From: Arthrobacter sp. 18067
GTDB lineage: Bacteria > Actinomycetota > Actinomycetes > Actinomycetales > Micrococcaceae
DNA length: 64,000 bases
Direction: 5' to 3'
Assembly (NCBI RefSeq): GCF_902706295.1
Contig: NZ_CACSJJ010000005.1
Location: 62,001-126,000 of the forward strand
The notes under the pieces are model-generated. The model was not told the DNA's origin, did no database searches, and saw nothing but the letters and a program-made list of their open reading frames with translations. Made by a program: the position numbers and the translations under genes. This document shows, one piece after another, positions 7,210-16,467 of the stretch; within the stretch, counting starts at the first letter, position 1; each line of letters opens with the position of its first letter.

Positions 7210-10140
7210 GTGAATGATTACGAACGTGGCCTGAGCGCATGGGATGAATTTGAGCTGACGGGCGAAATTGCCGTACTTGTTCAGGCGGTCGGGCTCCTGC
7301 GCCGGGCCGTCGATACGGCACGGGGGGATCTCCTTGTGGAGCGAACGGGCAATCTGGGCCTGGTCTTGGGCCGGTTGTACGACCAGACCTATGATCTGGA
7401 GGCTCTTCGGGAATCCGTGGCACTCCTTGGAGCGCGTTCGGGTTCATTCGTGCCGGACCAGCGGGAGTACGGCTATGCCTGTGCGCTGCAGAAACTAGCC
7501 GCAGAGACCGAGGACTTGGAGATTCTTGATCGAGCGATCGGACGGCTGCGGTCGCTGTCTCTGCACGCGGCCACGGATGAGACTATGCGGGCCAGAGCGT
7601 TGTCGGCCCTCAGCACGGCGCTGCAGGACCGTTATGAGTACGGCTCCGATAAGGCGGCTCTCGCGGAGGCAGTGGATCGGGCTCGTGAGTCGGTGGAGAT
7701 GACGCCGGCCGAATCGCCGCGCCGCGGTCCTCATTTGTCCCATCTGGGCCTTGCTTTGCGGATGACTTTCGAGAGTTCGGGGGACATCGCTGCCCTGGAC
7801 GATGCCATAGATGCCAGCCGGGCCGCAGTCCAGGCCATAAATGATGATGTGCCCAGCAAAGATATTGAAATGAGCATGCTGGCCTTGGCATTGAGATTCC
7901 GATATGAAGCTCTGGGGGACCTGGAGGCACTTGAAGAGTCCTTCAAATGGCAACGCCAGGCGATAGCCCACCTACCGCCCGGCAATGGCAGGATCGCAGC
8001 GCATCAGTCAAATCTGGCCCTTGCTCTGTGGACCCGTGCCGACCGTACAGGCGATACGGCAACGCTGGACGAATCGATCAGAGTGGCTCGGAAGGCGGTG
8101 GCGTCAACGTCTTCGGAATCTTCGGACCGTAACCTGTACGCCAACAACCTTGGTCTGTCACTGATGACCGCAGCGCGGACAAGGAGGGAATCCAACGAGC
8201 TCGACGAAGCGATCCGAATCTTCCAGGACATCATCCGGAACACTTCCACCGACCGGACCCTGGTCCACGAAGTCGCATCCAACCTCTCTATCGCCTTACG
8301 CCAGCGTGGACGCGATGCCCGCGATTTACTGGAAGCGATTTCTGCGGTTGAAATGGCAAACCTTGCAGCACCCGAAGGGCATATAGGGCGAGTGCGGTAC
8401 GGGACCCTGATAGGAGTTCTCCACCGTGAGGCTGCCTTGCAAGGAACAGACACCAACTCACGCCTGTCGGCTTCGGTCACCGCTCTACGTGCCGCCATTA
8501 CCGATGCCGGTTCCGACAACCCTGACCGAGCCATGGCCCAATTCGAGCTTGCCTCCTCACTGATGGCCGGGCCACATGATCCCGCCGCACGGGCCGAGGC
8601 CTTGCGTCTTGTTAGGGAGGCCTCCTCAATGACCTCGGTCGCCCCACGGGTGGCAATCGATGCGTCGCGGTTCGCTGCTGAGATGTTGGCAGAAGACAAC
8701 GAACTCGAAGAAGCACTGGAGTTCTATGAAAGGGCTGTCCACTCCCTATCCCGTGTTGCACCGCAAACCGCTGACCTCGCCGATCGGGGCACGGAACTGG
8801 AGCGGTTCCTCGGTATGGCGTCGGAAGCAGCCTCGCTGGCCCTTGAACTGGGTGATACCGGGCGGGCACTGAACTTGCTTGAGCGTGGGCGGAGCCTTCT
8901 TTTTGGGGCCTTGCTCGATGATGTGCCCCTCATGGGACGGCTCCGGATGCACCACCCCGAACTGGCGCATGAGTTCGAGGGGTTGCGGCAAATGGTCGAC
9001 ATCGGGGGAGTGGACGCCCTGTCCATCCCGGACGTGGAGGACCGACACCATCACCGGAAGAAATGGGACGAAGTCGTAGCCCGGATCCGCGCACAGGATG
9101 GATTCGAAGACTTCCTTCTACCTTCCGTGGCCGTGGAGACAATTCAAGTCCAAGACCCCGTCATCATTCTTCTCGGTGGCCGCGCCAGATGCGATGCTCT
9201 CGTCATTGCAGGAGGGACGATAGCCAGAGTCCCGCTACCAGGCATCGACCAGGCAACAGTACGAGCGAAAGCGCTGGTCCTACGTCAGCAAATTGATGCG
9301 TTAGCCGAAGCGAGCAACGCGGGCAGGCAAGCTGCCGAACACCATTTCACTGAATTGTTCGGGCAGAGTTCGGCATGGATCTTTGACCGAATCATCAGGC
9401 CACTCCTTCCGCACCTGGCCAACGCGACCCGGATCAATTGGATCCCGACAGGCGCCTTTTCCGGGCTCCCCCTACACACCGCCGGCGAACATGTGCCCGG
9501 GGATAACCTTGAGAGGTTCACCTCCAACTATGCCGCGAGCATCGGCTCACTCACACATCCGGGATGGAATCTCTCGCACAGCAGAGTGAGCGTAATCGGC
9601 GGCGAAGACCCATCACTGCGGGGCGCTGACCGCGAGGCCGCCGTGGTTGCCGAACGCTTAGGGGCGCAGGTACCGCTCAGCTCCGTCGACGCGACGGCGG
9701 AGGCCGTGCTCACAGAGTTCCGGCACTCCGGTGTCGTTCATGTGGCAGTCCACGGCTTCACCAACCCACGCAAACGATTTGAGGGCGGGCTTGCCCTGGC
9801 TGATCGCGATGTGCGGGCAATTGAGGTGGCACGGGCCGGTGCTGACCTCAACCTTGCCTACCTCTCGGCATGCGACACAGCATCCGCGGACGAACACCTC
9901 AGCGACGAACCGCTCCATCTGGCTGCGGCCCTGAGGGCCGCCGGTTGCGCCAACGTGGTCGCCGCCATCTGGCCCCTTGACGACCAGGCAGCAGCCCAGC
10001 TTGCTGAGGAATTTTATGCCGACGGGATCCCCACCGACCCTGCAGCAGCCTTGCACCGCGCCCAGCTGCGCCTATGGACCCAAAACCCGCAGCGGCCCTC
10101 AGCCTGGGCCGCCATGACACACTGGGGCCCGGCCCGGTGA
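7210..10140 (+). CDS. TPR-repeat CHAT-domain protease (caspase-like)
   Basis: From GTG 7210 the protein has 976 residues. The frame is open to 6973, but the upstream part does not look like the TPR array and 7210 has a GGAG upstream, so the start is uncertain. Residues 1 to about 620 form repeated two-helix units (LEALRESVALL, LAEAVDRARESVEM, LDDAIDASRAAVQ, LDESIRVARKAV). The C-terminal third is a CHAT domain with the His/Cys pair at H848 (VHVAVHGFTN) and C888 (YLSACDTAS), followed by AAALRAAGCANVVAAIWPLDD. CHAT proteins are caspase-related proteases often used in bacterial conflict and suicide systems. Its stop overlaps the next start, so the two products are likely partners. Confidence 0.88.
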   Translation: MNDYERGLSAWDEFELTGEIAVLVQAVGLLRRAVDTARGDLLVERTGNLGLVLGRLYDQTYDLEALRESVALLGARSGSFVPDQREYGYACALQKLAAETEDLEILDRAIGRLRSLSLHAATDETMRARALSALSTALQDRYEYGSDKAALAEAVDRARESVEMTPAESPRRGPHLSHLGLALRMTFESSGDIAALDDAIDASRAAVQAINDDVPSKDIEMSMLALALRFRYEALGDLEALEESFKWQRQAIAHLPPGNGRIAAHQSNLALALWTRADRTGDTATLDESIRVARKAVASTSSESSDRNLYANNLGLSLMTAARTRRESNELDEAIRIFQDIIRNTSTDRTLVHEVASNLSIALRQRGRDARDLLEAISAVEMANLAAPEGHIGRVRYGTLIGVLHREAALQGTDTNSRLSASVTALRAAITDAGSDNPDRAMAQFELASSLMAGPHDPAARAEALRLVREASSMTSVAPRVAIDASRFAAEMLAEDNELEEALEFYERAVHSLSRVAPQTADLADRGTELERFLGMASEAASLALELGDTGRALNLLERGRSLLFGALLDDVPLMGRLRMHHPELAHEFEGLRQMVDIGGVDALSIPDVEDRHHHRKKWDEVVARIRAQDGFEDFLLPSVAVETIQVQDPVIILLGGRARCDALVIAGGTIARVPLPGIDQATVRAKALVLRQQIDALAEASNAGRQAAEHHFTELFGQSSAWIFDRIIRPLLPHLANATRINWIPTGAFSGLPLHTAGEHVPGDNLERFTSNYAASIGSLTHPGWNLSHSRVSVIGGEDPSLRGADREAAVVAERLGAQVPLSSVDATAEAVLTEFRHSGVVHVAVHGFTNPRKRFEGGLALADRDVRAIEVARAGADLNLAYLSACDTASADEHLSDEPLHLAAALRAAGCANVVAAIWPLDDQAAAQLAEEFYADGIPTDPAAALHRAQLRLWTQNPQRPSAWAAMTHWGPAR

Positions 10141-11606
10141 CTATTCAGCGCATCGTCTTGGACAGCGACGCCCTGGAAAGCAACTCATCCGGTGGTCAGC
10201 CCGCCCGGCCCGGAGCGCACTTCACTGCCTCACAGTCCATAGTCCCGGAGATGGAAGGCGCAACACTTGAGGTGCTGCATGTCCTGGGCGGCGACAACGA
10301 ATTCCGGGCACTCGAGGGGTTACGGGTCGATGAATGCGATCAGCTGAACCGGCACCTGGAGCGGCATCCGGTAGAGGCTCTGGTGCTGGATTCGTGCTGG
10401 ACCCCTGAAACAGGAGAGCTCCTGGCGAAAGGAGCGAGGACGGTCATTGGCATCCCGGCCCGAATCGGCCGCTCCGACGCAAACCAGTTCCTCTCAAGTT
10501 GGTTCCAAGCCATGGCAGAGGGCGCCGAGACCACCGACGCGTTTGAACGTGCCTTCATGGCCATCGCGGCGTACGAACTTCCCGACGACGTCCAACCCGT
10601 GCTCTTCTCGCGTGGAATCGATGCGTACGGCTTCCGGGCAGCGCGTCGAGGCAGCCTGGTGGACTTGGCATTCGGGACCAACCGCACAGTTGATGCCAGG
10701 CGAAAGGAGCTCACCTCCCGCCCCGGGCCTTCGCTTAGAGGAACCTGCCAGGTTAAGGTCTTCTCAACGGCGCGGATCGGCCGACCCCGACGGTCCCTCG
10801 GCCGCGATGACACTCCCATACTCTCAACCCACACCTTGGTGGACAACACGGCGTTCACCGACGCTATGACGGCGGCACTCGACGCGGACACCACAAACCG
10901 GCGAGCAGTCCTGGTGTACGTACACGGATTCAACACAGGCTTCCCTGAGGCCGCGCAGCGCGCCGCACAGATCCACGTCGATCTAACCGTCCCCGGAGCA
11001 ACCGTTCTGTTCAGCTGGCCCTCCCGTGGAAGCGGAAACCAACGCGCCTATACCGCCGACGAAGACTCAGTCATCGCCGCCGAACGCCCTCTCTATGACC
11101 TGCTTGCCGAGCTACACAACCTGCCAAACGTCGGGCCCGTCCACGTGTTGGCCCATAGCATGGGCTGCAGGGCAGCTGTCAGGGTGGTGGTGAGGGCCGC
11201 TGAAGCCGCTGTGCCTCCTTTCGAACTGGGCGAGCTGATCCTCGCTGCGCCCGACGTCTCCGAAAGCTACTTCACGCAAGTCTCTCCTCTTCTGCCCGAT
11301 ATTGCCCGAAGGACAACCGTCTACACCTCCCTGCGAGACAGGGCCTTACGCACTTCCGAGTTCCTCCACAATGCCGCGCGCGTCGGCAACGGAAAGCCCA
11401 GCCTGTTCGTCCCGGAAATCCCCGCGGGGATGACATTCGTCGACGCCGAGAAAGTTGACGTCTCCTTCATCGGGCACGGCTACTACGCCGCATCAGCTCC
11501 CGTGCTCCGCGATCTCAGCTGGCTGCTGTACGGGCTGCCCGCCGATTCGCGCTTCGGCATCGAAAGCAACACTCCTGGACGACTAACGCTGCGATCCAGC
11601 CGCTGA
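10137..11606 (+). CDS. CHAT-like domain fused to alpha/beta hydrolase (DUF900 type)
   Basis: GTG 10137 overlaps the stop of the CHAT protease (GTGA), giving 489 residues. The N-terminal 190 residues resemble the second half of a CHAT domain: ALVLDSCWTPETGELLAKGA with C87, then VIGIPARIG and FERAFMAI. The expected catalytic His region reads LHVLGGDNE with no histidine after the glycines, so this half may be inactive. The C-terminal half is a hydrolase like DUF900 esterases: YVHGFNTGF (H263), VLFSWPSRG and AHSMG with nucleophile S341. Hypothesis: the upstream CHAT protease activates or releases a lipase/esterase effector. The substrate is unknown. Confidence 0.8.
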   Translation: MTIQRIVLDSDALESNSSGGQPARPGAHFTASQSIVPEMEGATLEVLHVLGGDNEFRALEGLRVDECDQLNRHLERHPVEALVLDSCWTPETGELLAKGARTVIGIPARIGRSDANQFLSSWFQAMAEGAETTDAFERAFMAIAAYELPDDVQPVLFSRGIDAYGFRAARRGSLVDLAFGTNRTVDARRKELTSRPGPSLRGTCQVKVFSTARIGRPRRSLGRDDTPILSTHTLVDNTAFTDAMTAALDADTTNRRAVLVYVHGFNTGFPEAAQRAAQIHVDLTVPGATVLFSWPSRGSGNQRAYTADEDSVIAAERPLYDLLAELHNLPNVGPVHVLAHSMGCRAAVRVVVRAAEAAVPPFELGELILAAPDVSESYFTQVSPLLPDIARRTTVYTSLRDRALRTSEFLHNAARVGNGKPSLFVPEIPAGMTFVDAEKVDVSFIGHGYYAASAPVLRDLSWLLYGLPADSRFGIESNTPGRLTLRSSR

Positions 11607-11666
11607 CCTCTGGTTCAAGGTAGCCGGGCACTGCCCCCAGGCAGCCAAGGAGACACACAGTTTTCA

Positions 11667-11693
11667 TATTTGTTAGTGTCTTATCAACAAAAG
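11667..11693 (+). promoter_or_regulatory. 27-bp motif, copy C
   Basis: AT-rich island in GC-rich DNA. Read on the minus strand it carries TTTGTTGAT then ACTAACAAAT; 19 of 27 positions equal the copy at 19,835. It lies 61 bp upstream of the gene at 11755 in the same orientation relative to that gene as copies B and D. A possible -10 (CATATT, 11665-11670) touches its left edge; I see no good -35. Confidence 0.55.
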
Positions 11694-11754
11694 TCGGGAT
11701 CGACGTGGCGTTGATTCCATAAAGAACCCTCCAAATCCAAGGAAAGGCGATTCG

Positions 11755-12132
11755 ATGAGCAAGCGCAATGATGATCTTGCAGAAGTGATTGCGGATCATT
11801 TTGGTGTGGAGGATCTGGACTCTTGTGAGGATTCCGAACTCGTGGAGAGCATCACGACATTGGTGAAGAAGATCCACGCGGCTGGCCTAGGGCCATCGAG
11901 TGTGAAGGGGTTAGTGAACACGGAGGGTGTCAGGCAGATTCTTGGTCTGGCCAGCATTGAATCTACGCGGGTAACAATGTCAAGAGACAAGGCTTTCCCC
12001 ACTGCGGTTGTCACGGAAAAGCTATGGAAGGCCGACGAGGTTCGAAAATATAGCCTCGAACGGGAAAAGACGCGCCTTGGGGCACCGGGCAGGCCGCCTA
12101 TATCCTCACGACGTCATGCAGAGGGAGCGTAA
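11755..12132 (+). CDS. Small DNA-binding protein, AlpA/excisionase-like HTH
   Basis: 125 residues; AAGGAAAGG lies upstream of ATG 11755. The second half follows the layout of AlpA/MerR-like helix-turn-helix proteins of actinobacterial mobile elements: VRQILGLASIESTRVTMS (helix-turn-helix), FPTAVVTEKLWKADEVRKYS (wing with FP and the W-x-x-x-x-V box), and a basic LGAPGRPP tail. Such proteins act as excisionases or plasmid regulators. It is a candidate reader of the 27-bp motif lying upstream of it (inference). Its last 19 bases overlap the end of the convergent gene. Confidence 0.65.
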   Translation: MSKRNDDLAEVIADHFGVEDLDSCEDSELVESITTLVKKIHAAGLGPSSVKGLVNTEGVRQILGLASIESTRVTMSRDKAFPTAVVTEKLWKADEVRKYSLEREKTRLGAPGRPPISSRRHAEGA

Positions 12133-12593
12133 CGGCGCGGCGCAATCCCAGCATTAATTCGGATCTTCCTGGTTTGCTCGGGGGTGATCCCCGCGAGTCG
12201 AGCCAAGTCTTTCACCGGAGTCGTTCCGCTTCCTGCCACCTGGACAAGAATGCGTTCTACTTCCCGCAGTGCCGTATCTGTTTCCCTTAGGGCCGCGGGT
12301 AGCTTGGAAGCGACGTTCATCAGCGATTCCAGTAGTTTCTGAGGCGGCAGATTCAGCTGGACTTCGGAATTTTTGAGCGCGTTCAGGCCGAGATCCCGAA
12401 CCAAGTAGAGCCTTTGGCGTGATAAGCCGGCGTGGCCGGCTAGCTCGGTCGCCGGGAGCTTATTTTTGAATCCTTGGGCAACTAGAGTCGCGCGTTGGGA
12501 ACGCAGGGACTTCAGCTTCTCCTTGGCTTCTCTGTAGGCGGCTCCTGCCGCTGCGAGTTCGATAAGAGTTGCAGGGGTTTCTGGGGTGGTCAT
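12114..12593 (-). CDS. Unknown protein with two HTH-like segments, 159 aa
   Basis: AGGAGA lies upstream of ATG 12593. Two segments look like DNA-contacting helix-turn-helix motifs: ATELAGHAGLSRQRLYLVRD near residue 48 and VKDLARLAGITPEQTRKIRI near residue 124, separated by a helical linker. A DNA-binding role, possibly regulation of the element, is inferred; I know no named family. It converges with and overlaps the 3' end of the gene at 11755 by 19 bp and is divergent from the AAA/protease pair. The stretch 12594-12944 therefore probably holds promoters for both directions; I found no clear boxes there. Confidence 0.65.
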   Translation of the reverse strand: MTTPETPATLIELAAAGAAYREAKEKLKSLRSQRATLVAQGFKNKLPATELAGHAGLSRQRLYLVRDLGLNALKNSEVQLNLPPQKLLESLMNVASKLPAALRETDTALREVERILVQVAGSGTTPVKDLARLAGITPEQTRKIRINAGIAPRRYAPSA

Positions 12594-12944
12594 GGAGCGT
12601 TCTCCTGTGTCACTTTCGGCGGTCTCGCCCTCGGGGTCCTGTTCGCTGATCCGACGGAGGCAACCCTATGGCGGCGGCTGAAAAAGTGTCAATAACGTTT
12701 GGTTTTGCTCCCACCTGGCTTGAGGCTTGTCCGACTGTCCATGCGAGCGCTGCTCCATCAGTCCTACGTCGCCGCCATAATCGTCGCCAGGTGAGGCTTC
12801 TCCTTGTCTGGTGGCCGGGTACACCTAGCGCCCGAGGGGTCGGGCCGGGGGCCGGCTAACTTGGTGTAGATGGAAGGAATGCTGACGTTTTTCACATTCT
12901 TTACCATGCAGAATCTACCAATCGACGCGGTCTAGGGAGGTATC

Positions 12945-14075
12945 GTGGTAAGCATGCGATCCACCCCCTTTGATTCTTTCCACCCTGGCGACCCTGTCGA
13001 AGCGGCACTCGTAAACTTAGCAAGAGCCGGGGTGAAGGGAAGCCCTAGCAACGTTCGGAAGGTCGCCAACCAACTGATTCGGCGGGTACCAGAAGGTATC
13101 TCTGACGCAGAAGCCTTCCGCATTGCGCTGCATGACGCAATCAGCGTAGTTCCTGGTAACGAATTGTTGATGTCAGGGGAATCACTCCCCATGGAAGCCG
13201 GCGGCGCAGGTCCACTAGTGGACGTAGACCTATCTCCCGACGGATCAGGCCTAGTCTTGCCGCCCAAGGTTCAAGCTGAATTGGACGAGATCGTGCTTGA
13301 GCGGAAAAGGGATAGCCTCTTAGCCCTCCGCGGCATGACACCTTCACACTCTGCTTTGTTGTCAGGTCCACCAGGCGTGGGAAAAACCCTCGCTAGCCGA
13401 TGGGTTGCAGAACAAGTTGATCTACCTCTGGTATCTCTCGACCTAGCGGCCGTTCTCTCAAGTTACTTAGGAACCTCTGGAAGAAACATCAGGGACGTGC
13501 TGGACTTCGCCAAGTCGACGCCTTGCGTCCTATTGCTCGACGAATTTGACGCGTTGGCTAAAGCTCGGGACGACGACAGCGACGTTGGCGAGTTGAAGCG
13601 AATTGTGAACGTCCTCCTCGTCGAACTGGACCGGTGGGAGAGTCGCAGCTTCCTGATTGCAGCTACAAACCATGCCCAGCTTCTTGATCCAGCAATCGGT
13701 AGACGATTTGATCGAATCATCAATTTCCCATTGCCCGGGCTTAGGGAGAGAGAGCTCCTGATCGCAGATAAGGCAACGGGAGCTGTGGACACAGCAATTA
13801 TCCTGGCAATCGCCGAAATCACCGAAGGCAGCTCACCTTCTGACTTGACCCGTTTGATCGAAAGAGCGGGGAGACGAAGCATCCTGTATGAGGCCCCGTT
13901 TGAACGAGTACTGCTTACAGAGCTAATCTCGGCCTCGCCTGCGTCCGGCAAGAAGCGCGACGTCATTTGGGAAAGACTTCACCGAGAATTTGGTCTATCG
14001 CTGCGAGCGATTGCAGACTTGGCTGGGGTTAGTCATCCGACTGTGTCCCAAGCAATTCGACGCATCGAAAAATAG
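12945..14075 (+). CDS. AAA+ ATPase with C-terminal HTH, partner of subtilase
   Basis: 376 residues from GTG 12945; AGGGAGG ends 4 bases upstream, which favours it over ATG 12954. The AAA+ core has Walker A GPPGVGKT (K147), Walker B VLLLDEFDAL (D199, E200), sensor 1 ATNHAQLLDPAIG and an arginine-finger region RRFDRI. The end (FGLSLRAIADLAGVSHPTVS) is a helix-turn-helix, unusual for a classic AAA+ lid. The subtilisin-like protease follows 9 bp later. AAA plus S8-protease pairs recur in bacterial accessory DNA and are thought to be defence or stress systems; I know no experimentally named system that exactly matches. The ATPase may sense or unfold targets for the protease. Confidence 0.88.
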   Translation: MVSMRSTPFDSFHPGDPVEAALVNLARAGVKGSPSNVRKVANQLIRRVPEGISDAEAFRIALHDAISVVPGNELLMSGESLPMEAGGAGPLVDVDLSPDGSGLVLPPKVQAELDEIVLERKRDSLLALRGMTPSHSALLSGPPGVGKTLASRWVAEQVDLPLVSLDLAAVLSSYLGTSGRNIRDVLDFAKSTPCVLLLDEFDALAKARDDDSDVGELKRIVNVLLVELDRWESRSFLIAATNHAQLLDPAIGRRFDRIINFPLPGLRERELLIADKATGAVDTAIILAIAEITEGSSPSDLTRLIERAGRRSILYEAPFERVLLTELISASPASGKKRDVIWERLHREFGLSLRAIADLAGVSHPTVSQAIRRIEK

Positions 14076-14084
14076 GGGAAATAT

Positions 14085-16454
14085 ATGGCTGAGCTCGGCG
14101 AGACGGGACGCCCATTTCTGTACAAAGGCGAAGCCTTGCGGACTCCTGCGGAGAAACCCCCGGCTGGCGGCGGAGACAAATTTGAGCCCCAGACCGCCGT
14201 TCAGGCCCGTGCCATACTACTGCCACAGATCCGGTCGGTGCGCGAGGAAGTGGCAGCTTTAGATAACCAACTTCGCGTTCCAGGACATACGTTCATCGAA
14301 GCAAAGCTTCTACCGAACTACCTTGCGGCATCTTCATTCCCTGGCCAGCTCATTAACAAGCTTGGTGCCATGCCTGTCGGATCTCGGGCCGAGGAAGGCC
14401 TCTATGTCACGGCAACCACATCGAAAAATGCCATTACCCGACGACTTGTGCTCTCGGTACCAGACGATTCCCTAGCTGAGCTGGAGCATCTCATTGAATC
14501 ACAGGGAACCAACCGAAGTGAGCGGGCCGCCTTTGAGGAGATTCGCAAGCTCGACGAGCTTTCCCTGCCCTCACAGGCTGTCTTGCGGGCAATCACCGAA
14601 GTTGAGAATCCAGAAGACGAAATTATTCTCTGGGAAACCGTCCTAAACCCTATCGGTCTGCAAGGCGAAGCCCTTGTCCCTGCAACTGATGCAGTTATTG
14701 ATCGCTGGGCTGCCGCAGTTGAGAACGAAGGAGGCAGCGTTGAAAGGGGCTTTATCCGACAAGTTGGAGGATTGACTTTTGTACCCGTTCGGGCAGCAAA
14801 GGGATCGCTCGAAAACCTTTCGGGCTTCAACGCACTTAGAATCGTCAGACCCATGCCAGCAATCCCGCCTCGACCTATCTTTGGCACTAGATCGTCCGCG
14901 GTGTGGCACGGACCAGGCTCGCTGGCGACAAGAGCCACCGGCTTCAAGATCGCAGTGTTCGATGGTGGGCTTAATGAAGCAGCGAACTCCAAGAACCACA
15001 TGGTTGCGGACTCAATTGACCTGACAGGCGGCCAATCCCATCCCGATTCCCTCGTGCATGGAACAGCTGTCACCGGAGCCGCCCTGTACGGTCTAGTGCG
15101 TTCTGGAGATCAAACCAGTGCTCCCCCGCTCCCTCTTGACAGTTTTCGTGTACTTCCCGCTCCTGCAATCCCGGGTGACATGTACGGTTACTGGGTACTA
15201 GACCGGATTAAGGAAGTGGTTTCTCGGGACGAGCACAAGATCATTAACCTGAGCCTCGGTCCTACGCTGCCTGTCAAGGACGATCTTGAGCCAAACCGCT
15301 GGACTAGCGAACTGGATACGTTGGCCTGGGAGCGCGATGTCATGTTCATCGTGGCTGCCGGAAATGACGGACATCTCGATCCTGAGAGCGGCAGGCACCG
15401 AGTTCAAGTTCCTGCCGATATGGTCAACGGGTTCAGTGTTGGCGCTTGCGATGTTCCCTCACCGGACCGTCCCTGGCACCGCTCTTCGTATTCATCCGTG
15501 GGTCCCGGGCGCTGGGGTGGCAGAGTCCAACCGCTCGGTGTTCAGTTTGGTGGGTCCGATGCCCAAAAATTCCCAGTACTGGCAGCAGACGGGACCTTTC
15601 TGGAAGCAACTGGAACCAGCTTCGCTGCGCCCTTGGTCACCTATGCGATGTCTGAACTGGCGATCAACCTTCCGACTGTCAATACCAATGTCCTGCGAGC
15701 ATTTGGTGTGCATTTTGCGGAACGACCAGCTAGGGGCCACAAGCAGCTTCAACCCGAAGTTGGGTACGGTCGAATTCCCAGCGATTTCCTCGGTACGTTG
15801 ACCTGTTCGGCCGATGAGGCTCATGTCTTATACAAGGACTCCAGTGAACGCGGTGAGCTGCATGCCTACAAGCTACCAGTCCCTCGCGGCCTCTCTGGGA
15901 AACTTGAAGTCCGAATCACCCTGGCCTACCTATCGCCCGTCGAACCCACAGAAGCAACGGAGTACACGCGGGCCTCAATAGACCTCACCCTCCGACCGCA
16001 TGCATTTATGCACCGTTTCACCTCGCCCCACAACAACCGGATATTTCAGACTCTCGATCGTCGGAGCCAAGAGGCACTGCAGCTGATCGGACAGGGGTGG
16101 CGAGAAAGCCAAGAGCCAGTCACAAAGTCCTTGGGCTCATCGAGCGGAAGAAACGAGGCCAGCCTTCGCGAAGGTGGAAAGTGGGAGACGCTACGGCACT
16201 ACCGTTTCACTCTCTCTCCCGATGACGTCGAGGATCCCCGAATCGAACTGACATACCTGACACGAGGGCGCGGTCAACTGGACAATTCGCCGAGCAAGCT
16301 GCCGTTTGCGCTTCTGATATCCGTGACTGATACATCTGGAGCTGGTCAGCTGTATGACAGCGCGGTCGCACAATTCCGTGCACTTCAGCCGGCCGGCCGT
16401 ACGCGAGCCAGAGTCGGTCTAAGGTCGCAAGCGGAATCCCTCTGGGAGGAGTGA
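14085..16454 (+). CDS. S8-family subtilisin-like serine protease
   Basis: 789 residues. The catalytic triad and oxyanion residue are intact: D293 (KIAVFDGG), H325 (SLVHGTAVTG), N427 (IVAAGNDGH) and S512 (ATGTSFAAP). There is no signal peptide, so it probably acts in the cytoplasm, unlike most secreted subtilases. About 280 residues precede the protease domain and about 230 follow it (beta-rich LEVRITLAYLSP and similar). ATG 14085 has a GGGGAAAT ribosome-binding site. It forms an operon with the AAA+ ATPase, a layout that suggests ATP-gated proteolysis, possibly of phage or self proteins (inference). Confidence 0.9.
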   Translation: MAELGETGRPFLYKGEALRTPAEKPPAGGGDKFEPQTAVQARAILLPQIRSVREEVAALDNQLRVPGHTFIEAKLLPNYLAASSFPGQLINKLGAMPVGSRAEEGLYVTATTSKNAITRRLVLSVPDDSLAELEHLIESQGTNRSERAAFEEIRKLDELSLPSQAVLRAITEVENPEDEIILWETVLNPIGLQGEALVPATDAVIDRWAAAVENEGGSVERGFIRQVGGLTFVPVRAAKGSLENLSGFNALRIVRPMPAIPPRPIFGTRSSAVWHGPGSLATRATGFKIAVFDGGLNEAANSKNHMVADSIDLTGGQSHPDSLVHGTAVTGAALYGLVRSGDQTSAPPLPLDSFRVLPAPAIPGDMYGYWVLDRIKEVVSRDEHKIINLSLGPTLPVKDDLEPNRWTSELDTLAWERDVMFIVAAGNDGHLDPESGRHRVQVPADMVNGFSVGACDVPSPDRPWHRSSYSSVGPGRWGGRVQPLGVQFGGSDAQKFPVLAADGTFLEATGTSFAAPLVTYAMSELAINLPTVNTNVLRAFGVHFAERPARGHKQLQPEVGYGRIPSDFLGTLTCSADEAHVLYKDSSERGELHAYKLPVPRGLSGKLEVRITLAYLSPVEPTEATEYTRASIDLTLRPHAFMHRFTSPHNNRIFQTLDRRSQEALQLIGQGWRESQEPVTKSLGSSSGRNEASLREGGKWETLRHYRFTLSPDDVEDPRIELTYLTRGRGQLDNSPSKLPFALLISVTDTSGAGQLYDSAVAQFRALQPAGRTRARVGLRSQAESLWEE

Positions 16455-16467
16455 CAGGAGGAGACCC

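Noticed and set aside
6461..7447. 328-codon minus-strand open frame spanning the gap before the CHAT gene
   Set aside because: Composition is typical of antisense translation and it lies opposite two plus-strand coding regions.
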